Positions 11,470 to 20,420 of a DNA stretch of 64,000 bases are shown in pieces (positions within the stretch are counted from its first letter, which is position 1; each line of letters opens with the position of its first letter). The position numbers were made by a program, and so were the translations under genes. This DNA comes from Syngnathus acus (lineage: Eukaryota > Chordata > Actinopteri > Syngnathiformes > Syngnathidae): the NCBI RefSeq assembly GCF_901709675.1, contig NC_051095.1, forward strand, positions 22,788,456 through 22,852,455. Direction: 5' to 3'. Below the pieces are notes generated by a model that saw nothing but the letters and a program-made list of their open reading frames with translations, searched no databases and was not told the DNA's origin.

Positions 11470-11705
11470 CATCTTTGGTCAGGGTCACAAATGACCTCCG
11501 GATGGCTGCAGACAATGGCTCACCATCTCTAATCATCCTCCAGAACCTAAAAGATGCCTTTAACAAAGTTGAGGTCCTCCTCCACTGCCTGCAATAAACC
11601 ATTGGATTCTCAGAAACTGGTTCACCTCATCTGACTGACAGTACCGAGTTTATTGCCCTTCGCCAAGCAAAGTTACAGACCCACAATGGCACCTGCGGTA
11701 GTAAC
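11470..11705 (+). pseudogene. L2/CR1-type LINE reverse transcriptase relic
   Basis: The frame reads RVTNDLRMAADNGSPSLIIL followed by QNLKDAFNKVE, then, after a stop, ETGSPHLTDSTEFIALRQAK. In L2/CR1-type reverse transcriptases this region reads TNDLL...D.G.PSLLILLDLSAAFDTVD and continues to SYLTDRTEFI, so the order of motifs matches. The catalytic-region aspartate is present in KDAF. The fragment is stopped by TAA and flanked by unrelated sequence, so it is a dead piece of reverse transcriptase. Confidence 0.75.
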
Positions 11706-11879
11706 CTAGGTGAGAGTGGATACATACAGACACTGTGGGAGGCAAGGAACCAAACATCCACACTGGGCAAGAAACAACTACAGGCTCAATATTCAAAGAT
11801 CAGCAATTGGAAGTTGCTATCACATGTGTAGATAGATACATCTGCGAAACAAAGATGCTACGGAAAAGGGAGAAGTCAG

Positions 11880-12215
11880 GCCAGGACACAAGTTCATTAG
11901 AGGGGTGGGTCACCACATCCCAGACTTTACGCTCCCCAGTCACTTCTTTCAGCTCTTCTCAGGTTGTCCTCAAGCCAACCAGGAGACAGGGTCTGTCTGG
12001 CAGGTCCTGGGTAGTCCTTGGGGCATGATGCCCAAGACACTTAAACTCCACTTGGGGCAAGATCTCATCCCGGATCTGAAAGGGCACTCGACCCTTTTCA
12101 GGCTGAGTACCATGGTCTCAGATTTGGAGATGCTGCCTCTCATCCCATCCACTTCACACTTGGCTGCAAACCACTCCAGATAGTTAAAGATCATGTCTTG
12201 ATGAAGTGAGAACAC
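11880..12215 (-). pseudogene. Diverged Rex3-like reverse transcriptase C-terminal fragment
   Basis: The minus-strand translation includes DMIFNYLEWFAAKCEVDGMR followed by SISKSETMVLSLKRVECPF. This aligns by eye with RDLQLSLERFAAECEAVGMR and STSKSESMVLERKRVECPL of the LINE copy at 27888-28664. It covers the region just after the reverse transcriptase active site and then drifts out of frame. It is much more diverged than the 26-28 kb copy, so it is either an older insertion or a related subfamily. Confidence 0.75.
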
Positions 12216-13196
12216 ACACCATGTTTAAAAAGCAGCGATGTAAGACTGGGGTCGCACGCACACACTTATGGATGTTATAGGTAAGTGGTGAGAGCCATCG
12301 CAGTAGGATCAGGTAATAGAACTGATAGATTCCTGCTTCCAAACCCTATCTGTGGCAAAACCCACAAGATTTGTCTTTTTAAGGAGCTCTACAGGAAAGA
12401 GAGCTTGCAGGGCTAGACAGGTTCTAATTGAAAAAGCTCCCATTTGATGATAAATTCCTTCACAAAGCTGCTGTTTGAAGGCACTAATACTTTGCAGATG
12501 TTTACCACACGTCAACATGCAATTCATGTGTAATGACAAACAAATATGGAAAAAAAAAGGCCCTGCATTTTGACTAACATCGCCAAAGTGTAGTCAAAAA
12601 ACTTCATAGCTGACAAAAATGTTATTACGCTAATCTTTCAATTGTGAATTTTGATGTGCATCCACACAACGTTCACTTAGCATTCACACAAATGAGTCTT
12701 CTGGGAAGGTAATTGGTAGGGGATTGCTAGAGCAAGGCTTCACACTGAGGAACGAATGTACAATAGAGCCTGAAGGAGACTGTCTGTGAAGGACATTTAG
12801 CCTTCAAGTCGCCCCCTGTGGTAACTCTATCTCAGGGTTGGTGGGGGGGCCCGCAGCTGGGGCTAAGTGAAGGTGTGTAAGTCAGAGTTCCACCCTTCTG
12901 GCTATACTGCCTCTCCAAGCTTGGAAATGTAATAGGTGACTGATGATTTTAGTTTTGTCCCAGGAATGATCACTTAGGAAGGAATAAAATCATGCATGTT
13001 TCATTTAGACCTGAGCAAAATTGATGACGCTATGATGATTTGAAGCACCCGAGCTGGAGAAGTATACAAATGTAAATTTTGGAAAAAACTAATATTCAAA
13101 ATTTAGAACATGTAAAATTAAAACCCCTTTGTTACCATACCTTTGACTTATAGTAACTGAGACATATTTAGCATGTATGGAAAGAACACGCTCTAG
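12216..13196. other. Unassigned sequence
   Basis: No coding exon, RNA gene or definable transposable element recognised. Confidence 0.45.
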
Positions 13197-13452
13197 GCAC
13201 AGTTGGCCAACTCAAGGCCCGGGAGAAAGATACAGCCCCCAGCATCATTTTATGTGGCCCGCAACAGCGAATTGTGTATCGACTTCATGTATCCAGGGAC
13301 AATACTAAAACTCCAAATTATTTTCACACAAAAAAATAAAACTGTTGCCAACAACCTTTGTTACCGTTCGTTTGGGTGCACAGTAATGGCCCTCTGAAGT
13401 AAATTATGTCTATGACGTAGCCCATGACCAAAATTAGTTTGACACCCGTTTT
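13197..13452. mobile_element. Old hAT-type MITE
   Basis: The left end (cacagttggccaactcaagg, then cccgggag and tggcccgcaa) and the right end (aaattagtttgacaccc) resemble the widespread teleost hAT MITEs whose consensus ends read CAGGGGT...CAAACTC...GGCCCGC and GACACCCCTG. Both tips are decayed and no target duplication is clear. Confidence 0.5.
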
Positions 13453-14320
13453 ATGGACTAAATGTACTGTGGCTCATGATGTACTATATAATTTAGGGCC
13501 TCTACAAACAATCCACACACGTGTGCGCACATGCACATTACTGTAATGATACAACGCTGATAACCATATGTGACGTCATCACAAAATGCTACTTTTCTTC
13601 GCTGTCAAAATTACACGCTTTCACTATTATTATGGTTTTAAATAGTGATAGTGGGTAGTCATAGTCATCGTCATAGCAAGACGGTGTGAACCCATCTGTT
13701 TTCAAATATCTATATTATGAATGTGTTAAAAGCATAATTGAAATGTTCTTTTCCAAAATGTGAATTAGGAGAATAAGGGTGGTTCTCAGACTTGCTTGTC
13801 AAAATCTGCCCCAAATTCAGACATTATTTTCTGCCTTACACAATCAGTCATCACCTTTCACTGCTTACAATATTGCAGACTTACTACAGACATAAAATAA
13901 ACAACTTAACTGGCATTTGTGCTATTGTGTGTGAATTTATTTTTAGTGGTGCAAAATAGCAATCGTGGCCACTTCCTGTATGTAACATACACTCAGACAC
14001 TTAAGACCCCTTTCTACCCTTAAAATGCATCAGCTTCAAAACCAGTTGTTGGCCTGATAAACAGGCAGAATGTCAATGCAACACAATACCATTTAATCAT
14101 TTAATCATAATTGATGACACGTCACCATTAGAAAAATAGGTGATGTTCGTTACCGCATCCTCACGATCTGTAACTTAGTGTATACTTACCGCCGGGTGGC
14201 TTGAGTACGTTGAAGCAGAAGTTCACTTTTTTTGTTGCAAAATACTTTTTTTAGTAGGCTGTGTTCCAAGTGTGAATTAGTTTTTGGTAACGTATAAAAA
14301 AAAAAATACATATAGTATCT
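13453..14320. other. Unassigned AT-rich sequence
   Basis: Nothing recognised apart from scattered short AT motifs. Confidence 0.45.
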
Positions 14321-14615
14321 ATCCATCCATTATCTGAACCGCTCATCCTCACAAAGGTTGCGGGTGTGCTCGAGCCTGTCCCAGCTGACTTTGGGCAGTA
14401 GGTGGTGGACACCCTGAACTGGTTGCCAGCCAATCGCTGGACACACAGAGACAAACAACTATTCACACTCCGTCAGGGCCGAATCCTGCACCTCTGAACT
14501 GTAAGGCGACATGCTAAACCAGGGGTGGCCAACCAGTCAGAGACTAAGAGCCACATTTTTTACTGTGTCATCGCAAAGAGCCACATCATACACATGAGCA
14601 CACATGAACACCCCC

Positions 14616-14683
14616 CCACACACACACGCACACAAACACGCACGCGCACGCACACACGCACGCACACACACACACACACACAC
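14616..14683. repeat. Imperfect (CA)n microsatellite
   Basis: CA repeats with CG interruptions, inside the hAT element. Confidence 0.9.
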
Positions 14684-14994
14684 CCCTCTGCTCAGCCAAA
14701 TTTATTGTGTGTCATTATTATGTCACGCACCAACATGATAATGACAAATTGACTCCTACAGTACTAAAACCACAGACCAAAGACCACATTTTCAACAATG
14801 AACATTGTGTGCATTGTCTCACACGGACAAACTCTCAGTTCAACAAATTCCACAAACAAAAACATAATAAGTTTTTTCACTTACTATGTGTGGCGGGACA
14901 GATCATTCGTTTGAGTTCGTCGTTTTCAGGAGACAAGATTTCAATAACGTCACTGAGGCATATTTTAACGAACTCCACTTCATTGTATGGCTTT

Positions 14995-15342
14995 TTAGCC
15001 CGTGCAATGTTCCAAGCCAGTTGAAACAATGCAAGTGTGACAGTCTCTGAGTGCTTCGTAATTTTTTTGAAAAACTGTACCTATTTTTCTGCCTGACTTT
15101 TCAAAGTCTCCAAACTTGTGCTTGCGAAATTCAGTCCCTTTTGCAAAGTCCTTATCGATATTGGCATGAAGTGAGCTGAAGTGGCGCTGACCATTTGAAG
15201 CTTTTAAATGCGCCAATGACGTCCGACATATCAGGCAGAATGGCTTGCCATAGCGTTCAACAAAAAACAACTTTAACTCTGTTAAAAACGTCCTGTGTTC
15301 ATCGTCATATATTCGTTTAGCTGTGCATTTTTTCCTTGCCAT
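14995..15342 (-). pseudogene. BED-type zinc finger N-terminal fragment of a hAT transposase
   Basis: A 115-codon frame beginning MARKKCTAKRIYDDEHRTFL. Residues 31-59 form a zinc finger with C36, C39, H54 and H59 (FCLICR ... GQRHFSSLH), the BED arrangement found at the N-terminus of many hAT transposases and of domesticated GTF2IRD2/ZBED-like proteins. The frame then ends without any catalytic core. A full hAT transposase is usually 500-700 residues, so this is a truncated remnant. The finger itself is intact, so a DNA-binding peptide could in principle be made, but nothing here shows expression. Confidence 0.75.
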
Positions 15343-15864
15343 TTTGGCAAGCGTCTTGTCAGCTTTTCTGGACCTAATGGGCCCCCGTAGTCACAGTCGC
15401 CATTCATAAAAAAAGCGGGCAAAACCAATCGCTCTGTTTGTCCCTCCTCCTTTGCGGGATTTCACCTCACGCGCATGCGCGTTTGACCAAAATACCATAT
15501 TGAACTCAAGCGAAGCAAATACGCACGAAAAATAAACACAAATGTTGATATGAACGTAAAAGAGCCGCATGAAACTAGCCAAAGAGCCGCATGCGGCTCG
15601 CGAGCCGCGGGTTGGCCACCGCTGTGCTAAACAATGTTACACTGTGCCACCCAAATAAAATACAAAGTAGATAAATCATTATCTTTAGTATATTCTTACG
15701 CGTGGCCAGCATTTGACCGCACAATTTAGCTTCTTGGATTACATATTTTATTAAGCCAATGATGATAATTTAGTCTTTCAGTCGATATGTATCACCCGAA
15801 TATCATTCCTTGGCAACAATTTCTACTTTCCTACTTGTCAGAGCTTTGCAATACCGTCTACACG

Positions 15865-16066
15865 CAGGGGTGTCAAACTCCTTTCCTCGGGGGCCGAATC
15901 CCTACATGTTTTCCAAGTTTCCCTTGTTAAACACACCTGATTCAAATGACCAGTTCGTCCTCACTTTCAGCAGGAGCCTGATTAATTGAATCAGGTGTGT
16001 TTAACGAGGGAAACTTGGAAAACATGTAGGGATTCGGCCCCCGAGGAAAGTATCTTGACACCCCTG
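15865..16066. mobile_element. Foldback hAT-type MITE, 202 bp
   Basis: Begins CAGGGGTGTCAAACTC and ends TTGACACCCCTG. Almost the whole element is one inverted repeat: the left arm (ggccgaatccctacatgttt ... cacctgattcaa) is matched by the complementary right arm, leaving a short centre near 15950-15980. The flanking octamers TCTACACG and GCAGAACA do not match, so no target duplication is visible. Confidence 0.75.
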
Positions 16067-17164
16067 GCAGAACATTGGCATATCCTCATCATGAATACAC
16101 ACAGTCCCCTAATTAGCATGTCGGAAGATAACGGACAAATACAGTTTCCTAACATTTGAGTACTGATTTGGATGTGGTAAATAATGGTGGCAGAACATCA
16201 CAAAAATCTCAACTTCATATTTAGGAGATCTCCTGAGCAACCCTTTTCACAAAGGCTTTGTGCATTACTTTTGAATTCAGCTTTTTACAACCCTGCACAA
16301 GCGACTGTGGCTAATGTCGAGGCCTTTTCATAAAATGTTGAAACACGCTGGGGTCTCGATCTGTGCATGCTGGAGTGTAATGAACATGAGGCTCGAAGAG
16401 GTCACCACTGTATACAAGCATCAGTGATGATGACTTTATTGAAATGTACACAAGATATTCTCCTTCTTTATTGTTCTCTGTGTCCCACTCTCACTCATTC
16501 ACCCACACACACACAGTCAGGTGCACTCACGCATGCGTATGCACATGCACACGTACACACGCACGCACACGCACAGACACACACACACACTTGTACCCAA
16601 GGCAACCTCTCCCAACCTGAAAGGAGACAGCGATTGGAAATAAAGTCCATCCTCTGTGTCTGAGAAATGTGAATGGGAGCAGTAATGTTTTCAATTTGAG
16701 CCCAGAGAGTAATAATGGCACTCATTCTACAACACATAGGCACTGTTGCACTGTTCGACTTAAAGCTTTAGGATTCTATCATCTTTCACCCTCTCAATTC
16801 CTTTCCCTTTTACCCTCTATGGGCTTTTCATGAAGAGATTAATTTGCTGGATAATACGACTGGGTCTTGCAGAGAATTAAAAAAGATGAAATGTGGAAAG
16901 AAAAGAAAGTGATAAATGAAAGAGGTGAGAGGTAGATGACTGAACCTGTACTAGATTCCGCGTATTATTTCAAAAGCCGTTCTCACACATGAGCTTGTAG
17001 CTATGTCATGTATTAACAGTGTTTAAAAAAATCTAATACAGTTCAAGGACAAAAGCCTGGCAGAAAATCAATGGAATGTTTATCTTTAATCAAGAGCTGC
17101 ATTCATGCCGTGTTAAGAGTGACAAGTTTCATGTTCATCTCACATAATTACCTACAAATTCTAT
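16067..17164. other. Unassigned sequence with a (CA)n tract
   Basis: Contains an imperfect (CA)n microsatellite at 16501-16591. Otherwise no gene or repeat is recognised. Confidence 0.45.
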
Positions 17165-17252
17165 CAGTGTTTCTGAACCTTTATTGAGTCAAGCCACACA
17201 TTTTACATGAGAAAAAAATCAAGGGACACCATTTAGCAAAATAGGTAAGATA
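17165..17252. mobile_element. Possible hAT terminal fragment
   Basis: The text cagtgtttctgaacctttat followed by gccacacattttacat resembles one terminus of a dispersed hAT element. The opposite terminus is not found. Confidence 0.35.
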
Positions 17253-17292
17253 AAGTGGATATACAGGTTTTTTATGTACCAACAGCCATCTG

Positions 17293-17651
17293 TGTCACGA
17301 TCGAGAATGGAGCAAGGCGACCAAGTGCATCTTGGACCAGGGTTTATTGAAGGGAAGGGAAGTGGGCGAACACAGACACAGGCAGGATAGAGACTCACGG
17401 CCAGCAGACAGGCAAACGGAAGTCCACTCGGACACCGAACAGAATCTGACCGTCCGGGAAACTGGACGAGCTGGACAGGAACACAAGGTGCGGACACAGA
17501 CGGGAGACAACAGTAGACACTGACAGAGAGAAACACACGGGCAGGGCTTAAATACATGAGACAAGAGGGAGCAGGTGACAAACATTACGGTAATGAAGGG
17601 GTGTGGCTGAGGGAAGTTGCCGGCCGAGCCTGCTCCGGCACGGACGTGACA
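17293..17651 (-). mobile_element. Solo LTR, 359 bp, with 5-bp target duplication
   Basis: It runs TGTCACG ... CGTGACA as inverted termini and is flanked by identical pentamers ATCTG at 17288-17292 and 17652-17656. On the minus strand it carries a TATA-like ttaaa box (near 17548-17555) and an AATAAA polyadenylation signal (17343-17348). It is the same family as the plus-strand copy at 861-1215. A 5-bp duplication with TG...CA ends fits an LTR retrotransposon, commonly of the Ty3/gypsy type. There is no internal region, so this is a solo LTR. Confidence 0.9.
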
Positions 17652-17672
17652 ATCTGAATATATATATATCTA

Positions 17673-18312
17673 CCGTATTGGCCCGAATATAAGACGACCC
17701 TGATTATAAGACAACCCCCTCTTTTTCAAGACTCAAGTTTGAAAAAATACTTTTTGAACACCAAATTTAATTTTTATACAGAAAATAATTACAGTACATC
17801 TGAAACAAATGATTATAACAATATGTTCGAGAGAAAAAGCATGCTATTTTGCCTCGTTCAAATCATGCAAAAACTGTCTATCATCTTAATATCTGAACAT
17901 TTAAAGATGTAAACTAAAGTGCAATAACATTTGTAGACGAAAGGCTTCTGGTTTTTGAAATGTAAATAAACCAATCTACTGTGATAAAACAACAAAATTG
18001 CAATAACTGCATTAACCATCAAAGTGAAGTCTAACTGTAACTGTAGTCTTGAAACAAATCCGAATAAGGAAAAACATTGCAATAAAATAATGCAAACTGC
18101 TACCGCTATTTTTATTTTTCTTCTTTGTGACAGGGGTTCGCTTTGGCCTGGGGAGTTAAGTTCAGCATTCGCTTTAAAGATATCTGGCGCCATCTAGTTG
18201 TTGTGAATGGGTATAATGTCTAGACCCCGAATGTAAGACGACCCCCACTTTTTCAGTCTTATTTCAATGCAAAAATCATCGTCTTATATTCGGGCCGTCT
18301 TATATTCGGGCC
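17673..18312. mobile_element. TA-flanked element with GGCCCGAATATAAGACG termini
   Basis: The left end, ccgtattggcccgaatataa, follows TA at 17671-17672. The right end is the inverted form, gtcttatattcgggcc, and is cut off by a (GT)n tract before its last bases. Subterminal repeats of the gacgaccccc type occur at both ends. Its organisation parallels the ATAAGGCGC-ended elements elsewhere in this window, so it is probably a sister subfamily. No transposase is recognised inside. Confidence 0.65.
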
Positions 18313-18313
18313 A

Positions 18314-18347
<34 letters not shown>

Positions 18348-18380
18348 TACATACATACACACACATATATATATATATAT
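18313..18380. repeat. (GT)n, (CA)n and (TA)n tract
   Basis: GT run at 18313-18340, then mixed AT and CA units up to the SINE. Confidence 0.9.
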
Positions 18381-18743
18381 CCATCCATCCATCCATTTTC
18401 TGAACCGCTTAGTCCCCACGGGGGTCGCGGGAGTGCTGGAGCCTATCCCAGCCGTCATCGGGCAGTAGGCGGGGGACACCCTGAACCGGTTGCCAGCCAA
18501 TCGCAGGGCACACAGAGACAAACAACCATTTGCACTCGCACTCACACCTAGGGACAATTTGGAGTCTTCAATCGGCCTACCAAGCATGTTTTTGGGATGT
18601 GGGAGGAAACCGGAGTGCCCGGAGAAAACCCACGCGGGCCCGGGGAGAACATGCAAACTCCACACAGGGAGGGCCGGAGGTGGAATCGAACCCGCACCCT
18701 CCTAACTGTGAGGCGGACGTGCTACCCAGTGCGCCACCGAGCC

Positions 18744-18746
<3 letters not shown>
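18381..18746 (-). mobile_element. Full-length GATGG-tail SINE in a (TA)n tract
   Basis: This is the best-preserved copy. On the minus strand it starts GGCGGCTCGGTGGCGCACTGG, with a B box GGTTCGATTCC in the head, and ends in tandem GGATGG units. It is flanked by (AT)n on both sides, so it either inserted into, or was later bordered by growth of, a dinucleotide tract. Confidence 0.92.
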
Positions 18747-18818
<72 letters not shown>

Positions 18819-18833
18819 GTATATATATATATA
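18747..18833. repeat. (TA)n microsatellite
   Basis: About 87 bases of alternating AT with a single cg interruption near 18818. Confidence 0.95.
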
Positions 18834-18984
18834 GTTTCTGTATGCAATAACCAAGTGTTCAAATACTCTGGTTCTGAAAAACAACACATTACTAGACAAC
18901 TTTTTCAGAGTATCACAATATAATGACACAAATGCAATTTATAGACATGACACATTATCAGTATTATCCTCTAAGTGGCAAATG

Positions 18985-19450
18985 AGGAAAATCTCTGCCT
19001 CAGTAACAACTTTACCAGAAGCCAATTCAAGTGACACTGGTAGCTACCTTACCTGTCACAGGTTCTTTGTAGAGTGCAGAAAGAAGTTGTCATGTCATTC
19101 TTCTGAGGTGTGCATCTCTGAAGCGCATTTGTGGTTATCATGGGCCTCTTGGATGGTTCTCTGATTAATGCTCTCATTTCTCTGGATGCCTTTTTCATTT
19201 GTTGATGATGGATTGACGGTTCTCTGTGAGATGTTACAAACCTGAGATATTTTTTCATGACTCAATCCTGCTCTAAACTACTCTGCAACTTCATCCCTTA
19301 CTTGTCTGATGTGTTCTTTTGTCGTCATGGTGCTGTGCACTAATGTTTTCCAACAAATCTCTGAAGGCTGAGCAGCTGTACAAAACTGTTGTTAGATTAC
19401 AAACAGGTGGACTTATTTAATAGTTGGGTAATTTTGAAAGTAATTGGATG
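18985..19450 (-). pseudogene. Tc1/mariner transposase N-terminal relic
   Basis: From the ATG at 19328 the minus strand reads MTTKEHIRQVRDEVAE, stop, FRAGLSHEKISQVCNISQRT. This is the paired-like helix-turn-helix start of Tc1 transposases (K.(L/I)..GLSYKKIS..LNI...TV). Further on it reads ALIREPSKRPMITTNALQ, matching the second DNA-binding helix region (REA.KRP.VT..EL). An in-frame TAG and missing text show it is dead. The DDE catalytic part is not present here; a fragment from the catalytic part of such an element lies at 50780-51420. The 5' leader of the element probably extends to about 19450. Confidence 0.8.
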
Positions 19451-19924
19451 CACTAAATTTTATTTATAATTTTTTTATTTATTATTTAGAAATATTTCAG
19501 TATCAAAGTAAATGGATTTTTTTAAAATAAACCTTTAACACAACACCATGGTCAAATTCAAATATTATAAAGCAGCAGATGTCCTTGTTTGTGTCCTTGC
19601 GCCTTTAGTGCACACCAATGTCACATTGAATCATGTGCCAATATTTGAAAGATATTTGGGCATTCATTTTCAAAGGATGGCTGCTCTTAAGCAGCAATCT
19701 TTCACTAGACTGTAACTGACACGTAAAGTGCAGTTTGATTGGACTACAAGGACACAGAAAGCAAGCATTGAAGCAAACTGTGTTTTTTGTGACACCACGG
19801 TGATGATACAATAAATTTAGTGTGGTAATTTACAGCATTTATTTTATAGATGTTTTTATCTCGTTACTGAAGAAAAACCTTATTTGCCCCTTTTTGCTCT
19901 ATGAAAACAATAAGGCATAGTTAC
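19451..19924. other. Unassigned AT-rich sequence
   Basis: No gene or definable repeat recognised. Confidence 0.45.
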
Positions 19925-20230
19925 AAAAAAAAAAAAAAAGTCCCAATGATCGTCACACACACATCTGGGTGTGGTGAAATTTGTCCTCTGCATTTAACCC
20001 ATCCCCGTGTGATTTTGATCCATCCCCTGGGGGAGAGGGGAGCAGTGAGCAGCAGCGGTGCCGCGCTTGGGAATCATTTGGCGATCTAACCCCCCAATTC
20101 CAAACCTTAATGCTGAGTGCCAAGCAGGGAGGCAATGGGTCCCATTTTTATAGTCTTTGGTATGACCCGGCCGGGGTTTGAACCCACAACCTTCCAGTCT
20201 CAGGGCGGACACTCTACCACTAGGCCACTG
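19925..20230 (-). mobile_element. tRNA-derived SINE of V-SINE type
   Basis: On the minus strand the head reads CAGTGGCCTAGTGGTAGAGTG (A-box region, 20210-20230), then GGGTTCAAACCC (B box, about 20172-20183). The body ends in a GTGTGACGATCATTGGGACT-like segment and a poly-A of 15 bases (19925-19939 as A on the plus strand). It differs from the GATGG-tailed SINE in body and tail, so it depends on a different partner LINE. It is not a true tRNA gene. Confidence 0.85.
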
Positions 20231-20250
20231 TAAGTAAGTAAGTAAGTAAT
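20231..20250. repeat. (TAAG)n microsatellite
   Basis: Five TAAG-type units abutting the SINE head. Confidence 0.85.
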
Positions 20251-20333
20251 GTAAGTTCTCAAGATGCGTTCAAGGATATCAGAACAAATTGTATTATGTG
20301 AGTGATTGATTGTTTGTCTGCTTGTCATGTGGC

Positions 20334-20420
20334 CTAAGATTGGCTGGCGAGAAGTTCAGGGTTCACTCTTTGCCTCTCTCTCACATGGATAAGCGGCAAA
20401 TGGATGGATGGATAAACAAA
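20334..20420 (+). mobile_element. GATGG-tail SINE, 3' fragment
   Basis: Retains gattggctggcgagaagttc and the end ggataagcggcaaatggatggatgg. Head and centre are missing. Confidence 0.65.

Larger units (their letters stand above)
14520..15624 (-). mobile_element. hAT transposon, 1105 bp, internally deleted
   Basis: The termini are inverted: CAGGGGTGGCCAACC on the left and GGTTGGCCACCGCTG on the right. They are flanked by a perfect 8-bp duplication, TGCTAAAC at 14512-14519 and 15625-15632, the hAT signature. Subterminal text repeats the gagccgcatgcggctcgcg type of motif. The only coding remnant is the minus-strand BED-finger frame at 14995-15342; the catalytic and dimerization domains are absent. 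A (CA)n microsatellite has grown at 14616-14683. It inserted inside a SINE. Confidence 0.9.
14321..15652 (-). mobile_element. GATGG-tail SINE interrupted by a hAT transposon
   Basis: The tail side occupies 14321-14519 (atccatccattatctgaacc, then the gttgccagccaatcgc body text). The head side resumes at 15633-15652 (aatgttacactgtgccaccc, the complement of the A-box end). The two halves join logically once 14520-15624 and one copy of the 8-bp duplication are removed. The order of insertion is therefore SINE first, hAT second. Confidence 0.85.

Noticed and set aside
15857-16074. 8-bp target duplication for the foldback MITE
   Set aside because: The flanking octamers TCTACACG and GCAGAACA do not match, so no duplication is claimed.
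18281-18665. Frames with runs of alternating Val-Cys or Ile-Tyr residues here and at 16495, 54026 and 61262
   Set aside because: They are translations of (GT)n, (CA)n or (TA)n microsatellites and not proteins.
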